Shown piece by piece: positions 23,601 to 35,097 of a DNA stretch of 64,000 nucleotides. The notes under the pieces were generated by a model. That model saw only the letters and a program-made list of their open reading frames with translations. It made no database searches and was not told where the DNA came from. The position numbers were made by a program, and so were the translations under genes. How positions within the stretch are numbered: the first letter of the stretch is position 1; the number at the start of each line of letters is the position of its first letter. This DNA comes from Panagrolaimus kolymaensis (taxonomy: Eukaryota; Nematoda; Chromadorea; Rhabditida; Panagrolaimidae): assembly GCA_028622995.1 (NCBI GenBank), contig JAJQJQ010000017.1:2852001-2916000 (forward strand), read 5' to 3'.

Positions 23601-24503
23601 TCTTTCTTATGGATCATTAGTTCATGAAAAGCTTATATCTATGGAAGCATTTCACTCTAACAAATTTCCCAATGATTCACTTCAAACCATTGTGGAAAGC
23701 GAAAACAATCATTTGCAAGACGGATATCCTCTTAATCGGGTGAGTATATTGCTCACTCTTTATCGTTTAGTTTTCGATTAAAAAATTAATACTATTTTCA
23801 GGTGTTAATAAGTTTAATAAGTCGCATTGTAAATATTTTAAAGGAAGCTGAAGAACTTCCTCGCCATCCCAAACCAAAGCATCATGTTCCTGGTTGGGCA
23901 TGGTGTGCCTTCGGGGCATGTGCTGTTCTCTGTATATTTATGACCATTGGACTTTGTTGGGTGAGGTCTACAACCAGGCGAGGTTCACAAAGGGGTAAAC
24001 CTGGAATTATGGCAGCTAATTCACGTCCGTGGAAAGCAGGATTTGGAGGTAAGCCCTTTTTGATGCCATTATTTAGAAAGAAAACCAAAAGAAATAATAA
24101 ATCACAAATCTCATCACAGGTGGTATTTATGATTTGTGAATAGAGGATGATAACCTTTCATGCACAAACTGCTCTCTCTACTTTTATTATTTATTTTGCT
24201 CACTTCATTTTGTTCACACACATAACTTAAAATTATTTTATTCACTGTTAGTTAGTTATTGTATACTTTTAGTGTACTTTTTTTTCTCCCATAAATGTGC
24301 TTTGTATTATTTTTTTTCCTTTATTTTTTTAACGTTATTTAATTTTTATCCAATGCGCTTTGAAAAATTTTAGTTGCTTTATTGCCTACCATTTCCCTTC
24401 ATTCATATACGCCATTTCAGACGAACAACAACCAACCCAAAATTATAATGTGAATCTTGTGCAAATGTTATTTCCACATCCAAGAACACCAGCAAATGTT
24501 TGA
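20664..24503 (+). CDS. MOLO-like TPM-domain type I membrane protein with two possible 3' ends
   Basis: Exons 20664-20731, 21428-21570, 23065-23138, 23195-23277, 23326-23391, 23448-23739 and 23802-24048 join in phase. A final exon follows: either 24120-24139 (330 residues, ending GGGIYDL) or 24421-24503 (351 residues, ending RTPANV). Both are in frame and have good acceptors. Exon 1 encodes a hydrophobic signal (LWIIKLTVFFLLFIF). The ectodomain has ACGVQDF...GFFCDPDSTIS near its start, other Cys pairs, and a Glu/Asp-rich central part with ECDEDFLVLVVQRRP. A transmembrane helix (WAWCAFGACAVLCIFMTIGLCW) and a basic tail with RRGSQRGKPG follow. This architecture and the CDPD motif resemble nematode MOLO-1-type proteins, which have a TPM-like fold and modulate levamisole acetylcholine receptors. 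The family assignment is by memory of the motif and is moderate. The 1.5-kb second intron holds the BRC-repeat gene on the other strand. Confidence 0.78.
21939..22681 (-). CDS. Small BRC-repeat protein with RPA32-binding-type C-terminus (putative RAD-51/RPA adaptor)
   Basis: Five exons (22681-22467, 22420-22355, 22302-22243, 22197-22093, 22044-21939) encode 183 residues; all four introns are phase 2. Residues 8-34 read like a BRCA2 BRC repeat: F10-x-T12-A13 as FKTAKGSVIEVSEEELK, then WFEK at 31-34 in the position of the LFDE element. These two elements contact RAD51 in the family. Residues 70-122 are Pro/Ser-rich with several SP/TP sites and include FKPP (116-119), like the FxPP motif of the BRCA2 C-terminal RAD51-binding site. 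A basic cluster at 132-140 could be a nuclear localisation signal. The last 26 residues, ITPEQRERIRRNREAALAKR onward, match the RPA32 winged-helix-binding helix of SMARCAL1, UNG2 and TIPIN. There is no OB fold, unlike C. elegans BRC-2. The gene model is strong; the function is inferred from motifs only. Confidence 0.8.
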
Positions 24504-24659
24504 AAAAACCACAAAATCTCGTGATAAATAATGTTTTAATAGGTGGTAAAACATCTAAAAAGAAACAACATTTAAAGTTACAAAATTTATTGATTTGCGA
24601 CACAGAAAAAATACAAACAATACAAAAAACCTATGTTATTCCTAAAGATTATGAATAAA

Positions 24660-26530
24660 TTAAAAATTATTTAAAACATCATATCCATAGATATCATTAT
24701 CATCACCGAGTGAGAAAATACCGTAATCTTGCTCTTGTTCAAAGTTGAATTCATAAGTATGTTGTTGATCTTGAGTAAAATCATCGTGTTGAGGCCTGCT
24801 TGGTGTACTACCCTAAAATAAATTAAATTAAAACCATCAAGATAAATTTTAAAACAAACCTCATGTTGATTTATATTTCTTGATTTCTGCTTATTTTTCT
24901 TACAAGATTTTGATTTCAATAGATGTAAATGTTTTTGAACAATATTGTGTAATTCAGGAGATTCAAAGTTCGTCGATACATTTTCGTGTAATGAAGTGTT
25001 AACAGGTGTCGATGAATTCACAGAAAGATTAGATGTTGAAATGCCAGAGACATCGCTTTGTACAGAAAGTGGAGCAAATAATTCATTTGAAAACATTTGA
25101 ACATTATTTTCGATTTTATTGCGAAGTAGATTATCCGTTGTTTTTTTAATACCCAGCCTTGAAGAGAGAATAAGTTTTTGTTCAACATCACGGAAAGCAT
25201 GTATCGCTTTCGATGTGGCTTTGAATGTTGGATCTAAAGCTATGGTTTCAGACTTTTCAGAACCACGACTTGAAGCTGTTTCGAAATCATCTTCGTTTCT
25301 ATCATCTTCTTGAGATAGTTGAGGAGAAGTTCTTTCAGGTTTGATAGATGCAAAATCTTCAGAAAATTGTTTTAAAAGACGTTGTTTTTCAAGACTGTCG
25401 ACTTCTTCATGAAATGGCACACCAGATTCAACCATTCGAACATTCACTTTATCAAAGTAATCTTTTTCTGCAAATCTTAACGCTAAAGCTGATTTCAATG
25501 AAGCTTGAATATCAGGAAAGAATTGAACTCTATTGCTCGTTGGAGTAGAAGTAGATTCATCAACGAGTTTGAAATCAAAATTTCGTCCACCATTAACTAT
25601 TCTCTCTTGCATCGGCTGCATGGATCTTCGTCGAATTTTCTGAAGCTAAAAAAAGCGTTAGTTTTAAAAATTATGTAATGAAAAAATTACCAATAATGAA
25701 TTTGCTTTTGCCGTAGTAACCACACCTCGAAGTTGTTTCTTTCCCAGAGATAAACGAAGTGTACTCTTCTCTAATTCGTCGTCTTCGATACTAATCTTGC
25801 GTTTTTTACCTTGTTTTCTTGTCGTTTCACGTTCTCTTAATTCATCGAAGCCTTCTTGTTGTTGATTTTGAGGTGAAGGAATATTTTGATTACTTTCATC
25901 TTCAGGAGTTTTTGCTGCTTCAGGTCTTGCTATCACAGGATCTTCACTTTCGACAACTTCCTTCTCCACTGAGGTCTCCACATTATCAGCTTTCTCTTTT
26001 GAAGATTGAACAATTGATTTTGATTTAGATTTTGAAGCCTGAATATCAACAAAATCAGAAACTTTTGCAAATTGTAACGTTACCATAGTTTTGTTCGAAA
26101 ATAAAAAAGGATATAAATGCCATAGTTCTTTCGGTAGCAAATTAAAGTTCGGCAAAGGAATAACATCATGTCGAATTTGATCATCAGTTCGTTTTGTCCA
26201 AAATACTTCTGGTGGCATATTCAGAGGAAATATACAAGTTTTTGTCCTAAAATTATTCTTTACATTTTTATTAGTAAAATATAAATAAACTTACTTTAGC
26301 CCGCGACAAGTCCACCATACTCGCTGATAAGTTACACCTCGTTCTTCAAAGAAATCAAGCAAAAGTGGCCGTAAACGATTAGAGCATTTAGGACACATTA
26401 AAAGTGAGCTTTCAGGTTCCTAAAAAATATCTGTTAAATGTGTTTTTGAGAAACCCTACCATACTTTTTTAGCAGTACGCCTCAAACGGGCAAAAAGCGA
26501 TCTAGTTATATCATCATTACAGAGAGACAT
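24660..26530 (-). CDS. Unrecognised 561-residue protein with one Cys4 zinc-binding module
   Basis: Five exons (26530-26465, 26419-26295, 26246-25691, 25645-24860, 24812-24660) join in phase. Residues about 30-75 hold CPKC and, about 30 residues later, TCRGLKTKTC, preceded by VWW and followed by IFPLNMPPEVFW. This looks like a treble-clef or ribbon zinc site with well-kept aromatic residues. The rest is mostly disordered: basic KQGKKRKISIEDDE (nuclear localisation type), acidic and Ser-rich stretches, LQKIRRRS, another basic patch KSKSCKKNKQKSR, and an acidic aromatic tail near GIFSLGDDNDIYGYD. No signal peptide or membrane helix is present. A nuclear role is plausible from the basic clusters, but I recognise no family. 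It is convergent with the MOLO-like gene, 156 bp away. Confidence 0.78.
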
Positions 26531-27137
26531 CACTTGTGCATGCAACTCTCACATGCTCTATTAAAAATAAAAATCAGTAAATTAGACACAGTTTGAAAGA
26601 AATCACACTTCACAACATATGAGAGCATTTTCATGCACATCAGTATATTTCACTGATTACAGTCTTTAAAGTACAAAATCATTAAAGATTTTTTATATAC
26701 AGTCTTTAACTGTAGAATTTTCACATCGCTTTTTTTAATTTTTGACCAGTTATATTATATATACATATATTATAAAAAAAATTAAAAAACTTACCACACA
26801 AGGCGTCGACATGAAATCAATTACATCCACTTTACACATTAAAGCGGCGCAAATCGTAGTTTTATAACAAAGAACAGATATAACAAAAAAAATTTTAGAG
26901 AAAAAAAGTTAAAAATTCAGCAAATTTCAAAAGTTATATGAAAAACATGAACTTTTTTTTCCTTCATTATGGAAAGTATCCTCTTTTATCGCTTTGAGAC
27001 CACATAACACAAAAAGAGTGAATTTAAAAAGAAAGTAAATAAATTTTTATGTACCAAAAGAGATTGGATAAAAGATAAACGAATTTTATAAAACCTTTTA
27101 CAAAAATAAAATATATATTCAAAAACAATGACAAATT
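26531..27137. other. Intergenic, between ABCF3 and the Cys4 protein gene
   Basis: AT-rich spacer between two minus-strand genes. Short imperfect repeats of a CAGTCTTTAA-type word occur near 26659-26710. No coding exon seen. Confidence 0.45.
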
Positions 27138-29951
27138 TTAAGCTTGAATAGCCAATTGACGGTAAACATGTTTCTTATATTCTTCAATACCTCCATCAAG
27201 TTTTGTTACGGTGCGATCTTTTACACACCATAGGGTTTTGCAAACAAGTTGTATAAGACGCTCATCGTGAGAAACTAATACCACTCCACCGGGGAAATCA
27301 TTCAAAGCTTTACCAAGAGCATCCACAGTCTCAACATCCAAGTGATTTGTAGGTTCTAAAATAATTAGTAATTATGGAGTTTTTGTTTACGCTTTTAACC
27401 AACCGTCCATAACAAGGTAATTGGGATTTTGAAGTCCAAGGCAACCAAAAGCTAGGCGGGATTTTTGGCCTCCAGAAAGTGTTGCAATCGATTGGAAGAC
27501 GACATCACCGCTGAGGCCAAAACGTCCCAGTGCTCCTCGATATTCTTCAATCGCTTTTCCAGGAAAACGTTCTGCAACTAATTCAAGGGCCGATTGATCC
27601 ATTTCCAATTGGTCAACCTAAATATATTTATATATCACTCAACGTTTTATCTAAACCAATGGCAACTTACATGATGTTGCGTGAAGTATCCTATATTTAA
27701 ACGTCGATTCGCGTGACGAACTCCAGAAGAAGGAGAAAGGTCACCGAGAATAATTTTCAATAGGGTTGTTTTACCTAAAATGATATCATTTTACCTTAAT
27801 TCTTTATATTCTACTATCTTTAATAAAATTAAGTGAAAAAAAATTTTAATTACCGGAGCCATTTTCACCGACGATGCAGATTCGGGAATCTGAATCAGTA
27901 CCAACGCAAATATTTCGAAAGATGTAATCTGAATCTTTTGTATAACGGAATGAAACTTCATCAAGTTGCATAACAGGGTTGGAAAGCTTAAATTAAAAAT
28001 AATTTTAAAGAAGAAAAAAATAATAAACATCGCTGACAAACCTTTTCACAAGAAGGAAAGCGAAGGACTACATCAAGTTCAAATTCAACTGGTCGTAAAA
28101 GAGGCATTTTTTCTAGCATTTTAATTCTACTTTGTACCATTGAAGCCCGTTTAGCATTATAACGGAATTTATCAATGAATTCTTGAACATGTTGACGCAA
28201 TTGCTGTTGAGCTTCATATTCTCGTTGTTGCAAAGTAAGTTTTTCACGCATTTGCTTTTCATAACTTTCATAATTTCCTTTATATTGATCTAATCGACGA
28301 GAATGAAGGTGAATAATATCCGTGCAAATTGTATTAAGGAATTTACGGTCGTGAGATACCGTAACAATGGTACCTTGCCATTCTTGTAAATGATTTTCCA
28401 ACCAATATACAGCTCTCATGTCTAAAATTCTCTGTAATTTTTGCAAATATTTTATAAATGAAAGTCCTCACCTAACATGTTTGTAGGTTCATCAAGAAGT
28501 AACAAATCAGGTTGGGTAAATAATGCTCTTGCAAGAGCAACACGCATACGCCATCCACCAGAAAATTCTCTTTAAAAAATTTAAATTAACTTTTTAACAA
28601 AACATTTTTAAAACAAACTTTGTTGGTTTTCGTTGTTCTTCGGGTTTAAAACCCAAACCAAAAAGAATAATGCCAGCTAAAGCAGGGGCTTTTTCAACTT
28701 GATGAGCTGACATTTCACCATAAACTTCTTGTAAACGATGAGATAATTCACTTCGCTCATCATCGGTTGTTGATGGAGTATCAATTTGTGCTCGTAATTC
28801 AGCTTCTTCTCGAAGCAAGCCTTCTCTTTTTACATCACATGCAAGAACGCTATCAAGAACCAAAGTATCATCACCATCAACTTCTTGTTCAACCGAAAGC
28901 ATTCGAATGTTTGAAGGAATTTTAAGTTGACCACTAAATTATAAAATAAAATGAAAAGAATCAAAATTTCCAACACAAACCATGAAATCATTTTTAATAA
29001 TGTTGTTTTTCCGAGACCATTTCTACCGACTAAGCCATAACGTCTTCCGAAAGATATAATGCAATCAGCGCCAGAAATAAGTTGCCTAAAATTATTATTA
29101 TTGATAGTGACTGCTTAAAGAAGTTCTTACTTGTTTCCAAAGGAAATATCAACATTTTCTAATTGAATATCCAAACTATTGCCTCCTTCGGTGTCGGTAC
29201 GTTTGCTAATAGTTTGACTTGCAGTTGCAATAATTTGGGGTTTAACTCTTCGAGGAGCTGCTGCTGTTTGTTCTGTACGCTTTTCAGCTTTATCTTTATT
29301 TCTTCCTTCAGCTTTAGCAAGCTTCTTTTTATCCACAACAAGGGAAGGTAAATCTTTTGCCGAAACTTTCCAAATTGAATTAATATTTTTGTATGGATCA
29401 ATTTGAACCGACATATCTACGGTAGAATCAAGCTTTCGAGCTGCATCTTCACGACGATTTTCAAGGATTTTACTAAAAAAAAATTGAAGGTGGAAAGATT
29501 CTTGTAAATTAGAAACAAACCCTTGATGAAGAAGTTCAAAAAGCTTTTCACAAATTCGAAGGACAGCTTCATGAGAAATATCTCGAGCTGATCCATCTAA
29601 ATTCAAAATAATTTTTAAACAAAATATAAATTTTTTCCAAATGGCTTACAAATATGATCTCCAACCGCTTCCGAAAGCTCTTCAACTGAATATATCTCAT
29701 CATCATTTTCAACTAACAAATCTACAAATAATGAGTTATAGTAATTACGCTCATATGAGTGAGTTAGTAACTAAAAGAAATAAAAAATAATAATAAAAAT
29801 GTATACCTCGAACCCATTCTTTGATTTGAATAGGCATAGTTGGAATTGTATTGACAAGGAAGTCATCAATACGTTTTCTAACAATTTTAGCATTGTCCGA
29901 TGATTTGAGAGTGAAAGTATTTTCAGGTACAATATTACCGGTAGAAACCAT
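27138..29951 (-). CDS. abcf-3: ABCF3/GCN20-type soluble ABC ATPase
   Basis: Twelve exons (29951-29807, 29721-29650, 29596-29521, 29472-29131, 29085-28981, 28933-28619, 28569-28472, 28421-28042, 27986-27854, 27774-27671, 27617-27404, 27355-27138) encode 733 residues, the normal ABCF3 size. There are two ATP-binding cassettes. The first has Walker [11 protein letters not shown], signature FSGGWRMR and Walker [13 protein letters not shown]. The second has Walker A VGENGSGKTT, signature LSGGQKSR and Walker B DEPTNHLD. No membrane domain is present. TNML in the first cassette is the usual form in ABCF3. The N-terminal region of about 190 residues before the first cassette is typical. Family members act on ribosomes; yeast Gcn20 works with Gcn1 in amino-acid-starvation signalling. 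The 48-bp intron at 29520-29473 has no stop in frame. Confidence 0.95.
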
Positions 29952-32900
29952 TTTTTTAAACCAATTTTAATAAATATAAACTAAACTTTGGTTGGTAAAA
30001 AAATTGATATCTTTTCAGTGGTGGGTCTGAAATTATTTTGTGAATAGTAAGCACTTTATAACCGCGACGCCAAATATGCGGTACTTTTTAAAAATATTTT
30101 AATAGTTTTTTTGTAGCCTCAAGCAAAACCATAGTTGAAAAGAATTCTTTTAGGATGATCCTTAATATTTTTCCAAATTTAATTCTTATGATTTTTTTCT
30201 GGGTCATCGAATTGAGAGTGAAATTTGCCCCAAAATCTATCTTGATAGCTTCTTCGCGATCATATGTTAGGAATTATATAGATACTGTAGATTTACGAAA
30301 ATTTATAATTTAAAAAGACAAACAAAAACAAATGTTGCATCTTTTTTTAAAACTTTATTGTTTGGTCCAAAATTTAGCAAATTTGGCTCATTTCTTTGAT
30401 AAATTAAAAAAAAGGAGTTATTGGTTTGCCTTTTTTTAATGTTACTTCTTCTTTGACAAAATCGAAAGCTTCTAGTTTGCTTTTTTTTTGCCTTTGTCGG
30501 CGGTATTATTGATGATGACGTTGCAAAATCCTAAGTTGAGTTTTCGTTTGTTTGTTCATATTATTTTTTTGTTATTTGAAAGAAAAGGAGTGCACACTCA
30601 AAATAATCGATCGTTTTTTTCCAAATTGTGACTTTTTGTAAAAAAAAAACATTAAAGTTCGTGCTCTTCTTTTTTTTCTATTGAAATTTAAGTTTTTTTA
30701 TTTCAACACAATCACAAATTCATAAAGGGAAAGAAGCTTGGTTCCTCGTGCAACAAAAAAAAATTGTGATTATTATTTATTACGACTATCGAGATAGATA
30801 GATAGTTGAAGAAGGGAAGAAAAGAAGAATAGCCGGAGATGTTTACGAAAAACGTCTCTGACTAACTTTTTTTTTTTCACAAAAAACCAACTCTGCCGTC
30901 GCCGGTGGCTTGCTTGTTGTGAACTTTTTATTTTAGCCCAACCAACAACTACCACCGTCAACCCCATCGTCGCTCTCATGTCTTGTTTTCTTTCTCTCCT
31001 CATTTATATTTTTTATTTTTTGAGGGCGGTCTTCATTCACTCTATTCTCTGACGTGATTAGCGCACAATAATATACATGCTCTTTTGCTCGTTGTTTCCT
31101 TTTAGAAATATAAACTCAAATAAATGTGAAAAGGACGAATTTATTGAAATCAACCTTCTTAATTTTTTTTATCATTTTTTATTTTTGGAAAAAAAAACTG
31201 ATTTTGACTTGAATTTCGTTACGAGGATACTCGCAATGAATTCTTTGATCTGAAAGATCTATTTTTTTCATCTATAGAATTTATTTTTCTTTAAATATCG
31301 AGTTTGCTAATTCCACGACTATCACACCTATGACCTTTGATCCTTGAGTACATCCTTTTTTTCACTCAATGCTCCTTCGCAATCTAAATTAATCTGAGTA
31401 TACAAACTCAGGTAAAAAAAGCTTCCATTTTAGTAGTATGTTTTCTTTTATTTCACTTTTTTTAATTCTATTTCTTGCTAGTCCCGAATGTCATTTTTCT
31501 TTCTTTTCTTTTTCACCGGTGGTTGTTCGAAAATAAAAATTGTAGGCAGCATCTCTTTCGCGCTTTGTTTGTTTCTAAAAAGTCAGTCGAGTCGTTGTCG
31601 TGTCGAGCAAGCGCTGGACGCGTCCCAAAGAAGAGAAAAATAATGCGTGTTTTTTTAATAAGCTTCATCCACCTTTTTTTTGATCATCAAAACTTATTTT
31701 TCTAACATCTCTTTTTTATTTTTCATCGTCTTATCGCTTACTACAATTTGATATACGAGTCGAGTGACCACTGGTCATCCCATCCAAAATCCAATAATTT
31801 CTTGTTTAAAAACTTTGAAAATATGGCGGAAAGAAGAAACTTCTTAATATGGAAGAGTTAAACTCTTTCATTTTTTGCCTCTTTAAATCGATAAAAATTT
31901 GCTGCCAACACGCCCGCGTTCGTTCATTTAATGGTGGTGGCAACAGAGGAGAAAAAGAAAGAAGCAAAAACATTCTTTTATCTGGTTTGCCCTTCGGCGG
32001 GTGATGTTTTTTCTTACTTCGCTCATTTGGCCTAATCTATAACATTTATGTATCCAAACAAAAAAAAAGTAATATAGATCCAAAAATATTTTTAACTTTA
32101 GAAATTCTATTGCATCAAATCATGGGCTCATGTTAGAGCCGAAGATTTTGAAGTCTTAATTTATTTTGAATTTTGAAATTTTTTTCTTAAAATTTAGATA
32201 TTGACATATCATTCATTTTTTATTTGATAATTCTAAATGTTTGCATATTGATTTTTATTAATGGGCCTAACGGAAAATTGCAAAAACTTAAAAGTCTTTA
32301 TTTTAGACCTGAATTTTTGATGGTTGAATCTTTAAAAAAATCAAAAAAACAAGATGAAATTTTTAAGCCCGCTTTTTAAATGTTTACGTTATCTTAAATT
32401 TTATAAAATCCAAATTTTACTGGCCAAGCCGTAAGAGATTTTCTTTTTTGTAGGCTTATAAAAGAATAGACTTACACAAAAGATACAAAACGCTAATTTA
32501 ATATTTTTTAATTTTCCTAAGTAAACTTTAGATCATGATTTTTGTCATGGAAAAGGATGTTCCATCTATAATTTAGTTTATATATTTTTTAATCTTTTTT
32601 CTGTGAATTAAATTCTTCGAACTTTATTTCTTTTTCTCTTCAAAATGTTTTTTTGAGATTTAAAAAATATTTTTTTAAAGTTATACTAAAAAATTGAATT
32701 AGTAAAATAAATTCCCATACATTCTCTTGAAATTTTTTTTTATTACATTATAGTATTTTTGGTAATAAAACTGCTAGTAGATTTTTTTTATTTAATCTCC
32801 AAATAACAAACAAACAATTACTTTGTATAAAAAAAGCTCTTTTGTAAAAATAAAAAGAATATTTAAAAAAAATTAAACTTTATTATAAAAATTTCGGTTT

Positions 32901-35097
32901 TTTCGTGCTTATTTTGAAACGCTTGTGTTGCATTTCGCTCTCTTTAAAAAAAACTTGAATACATACTTTCAATATACCTGAGATAGAAAGCACAAACTTG
33001 GCCTCTTTTTTTCTTTTTCTTTTTTTAAGAAAGAAAGGTATACAGTACAAAGAAAGAAAAGTGAGTGAGTGATGAATAAATGCATTCGAGTTCAAGGCCT
33101 AATCGCGCTAACAGGAGTTTCAATGATGAACATGACAACTAAAAAAAATCACATCTGCTGGTTGCTTTTTTTTTTAAATTAACTATTTTTCATTGATTTT
33201 TTTGTTTGAAAGCAAATAAACACTCTTCTACCCGTTTCTCTTTAGTGCTTCTTTCTTGTGATAATCTAATTTTTTCTTTTTGAAACAATAAATTGTTAGT
33301 TTTCGGTTTTTTTATCTGAAAAAAAAAATAAAGATACCAAATTTTAGGATGAGTTAGTTTGTAAAATATTTTAGATGAACTTAGCAATTATTGGAATTTT
33401 CGAGAACCTACTAAAATGATAACAAAAATCTGTAAAATTTTAGTTATGCTTGTATGAAACTGAGTCACTGTTTTTTTTTTTGAATTTAAGACTTTCTTTC
33501 GTAATTTTTTGATTCTTCAGTTACTTTTCAAAACGACCTAAAAAAAATTGCGCAAAAAGCATTTTATAGGAACAAAAAAGTTTTATTGCATTTCAAAATG
33601 AAAAGAAAAAAAACATAACTTTTCACTCATTTTTGCAAAATCAATCAATCGATTGATGGTCGTCGCTCGGTCGCCGGTGAGTCGATGCTTGATTGTTGTG
33701 TGCATTGCAATGTTTTTTCCTTAAGAAAATACGAAAGATGTAAAAAAGGCCAACTAACCAACTCGGCAGTCCGCCGCCGTTAGCAAAAGCATTTTTGGGT
33801 TTCTTTAAAGCAATGCGGAAGGATAGTATTAAAATTTTGTTTTCGCACGGGATTCTTCAAATTTTAGTATGATGAAAATTCTTACCCATAGCTAAATTTG
33901 TAAATATAAAAATTTATTAAAAATTACGATTTTTGTAAATGAACTCAAATCAGAAGTTTGTTCCTTCTGGATTGGAGGAGCATTCAAAAAAAGTTGTAAA
34001 ATAATTTAGATAAAAGTAATATAAAATTTTGGTGCATTAGAAACATAGTTTAAAAATCGAGCATCAAATTTAACTTTGTTTTGTTAACTTTTAATAAGTA
34101 GTCAGTTTATCATTCGGTAATTATCATCGAAGAGCTATTTCCAAAAGCCATATCATTAAATTTTCATCTTTGTATTAATGAATTTAGATGAGATGAATAT
34201 GCAAGTAGAATGAGTTAAATTTGCCACCTTTTTATGTAGTATTTCCCAATAATCTTTTCTTTCTTTATTGTTTTTTTTTTGCGCGCCTTTCTCATTTTTA
34301 AAAGCAAATTTTCCGGCATCAGCTCGTCACTTTTTTTTGTTGGTAGTGTTGTTTTGTCGTTTTTTTTTGCTTGAGAGTTTTGGTTTCTTGCTTTATTTTC
34401 TCGACCTCCTTTTTTATATTTCGGACCGCGACGCCTAACGGCTGGCTCACAATTTTGTATCGGTTCTTTAACGCGCAGTCAGCTTTCATTTTTTTCCACG
34501 AAAAAACGTTGCAATAAAACTCCAAATCATTTATTTTCTATCTGTTTTCTATTCTTCATATGTTAAGAAAACGAGATTGTTTCAATCTTATATTGACAAA
34601 ATGTTATAACGAGAGATGATTGCACTTCGACTCATTATGATAACTTTGAGGATGGAAGTTTAATAAAAGCTTTACTAACTAACTTAATTTCATGATAGTC
34701 GCAAAACTTGGATCTTATAAACTTTTTATTTTTTTGGCCACTCACTAACCTCTCTAAAGAAGCACACACGATGGCGCTTCATCTGCTTTTTTTGTGGTTG
34801 TTATGTGTGTCCGTTTTTTGACGTGTATTGTTTTGCGCAAAGTGTGTATACTCTTTTTTTTTATTTTGGACGCGCGGACGTTTTTGTCTATAATCTCCGT
34901 TTGTCGTCGCCATCCTATTTGGCAGCAGCTGCTTTTCCTCGAGCTGCCCTATCACCTCAAAAATTATTATATCGTTTTTATTTATTTATCCGTGATCTAT
35001 TTTGTTTCACTATCAGTTTCTTTTAGACCATCTTAAAAAAATCATTTTAGCAGCAAACTTTCCAACTTTACTTTTTCTTTATTATTTAATATCAACT
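29952..35097. other. 5.1-kb gene-poor region between divergent ABCF3 and p66 genes
   Basis: No spliced gene could be built here. The sequence is AT-rich with many homopolymers. GC-richer islands occur near 30890-30980, 33655-33780 and 34860-34960. Frames at 30773-31003, 31475-31705 and 34794-35036 are low-complexity and unsupported. It probably contains the 5' regulatory sequence of the p66 gene; non-coding RNA cannot be excluded. Confidence 0.5.

Noticed and set aside
30773..31003. Minus-strand frame of 76 codons in the desert
   Set aside because: Basic, low-complexity, no splice context and no recognisable motif.
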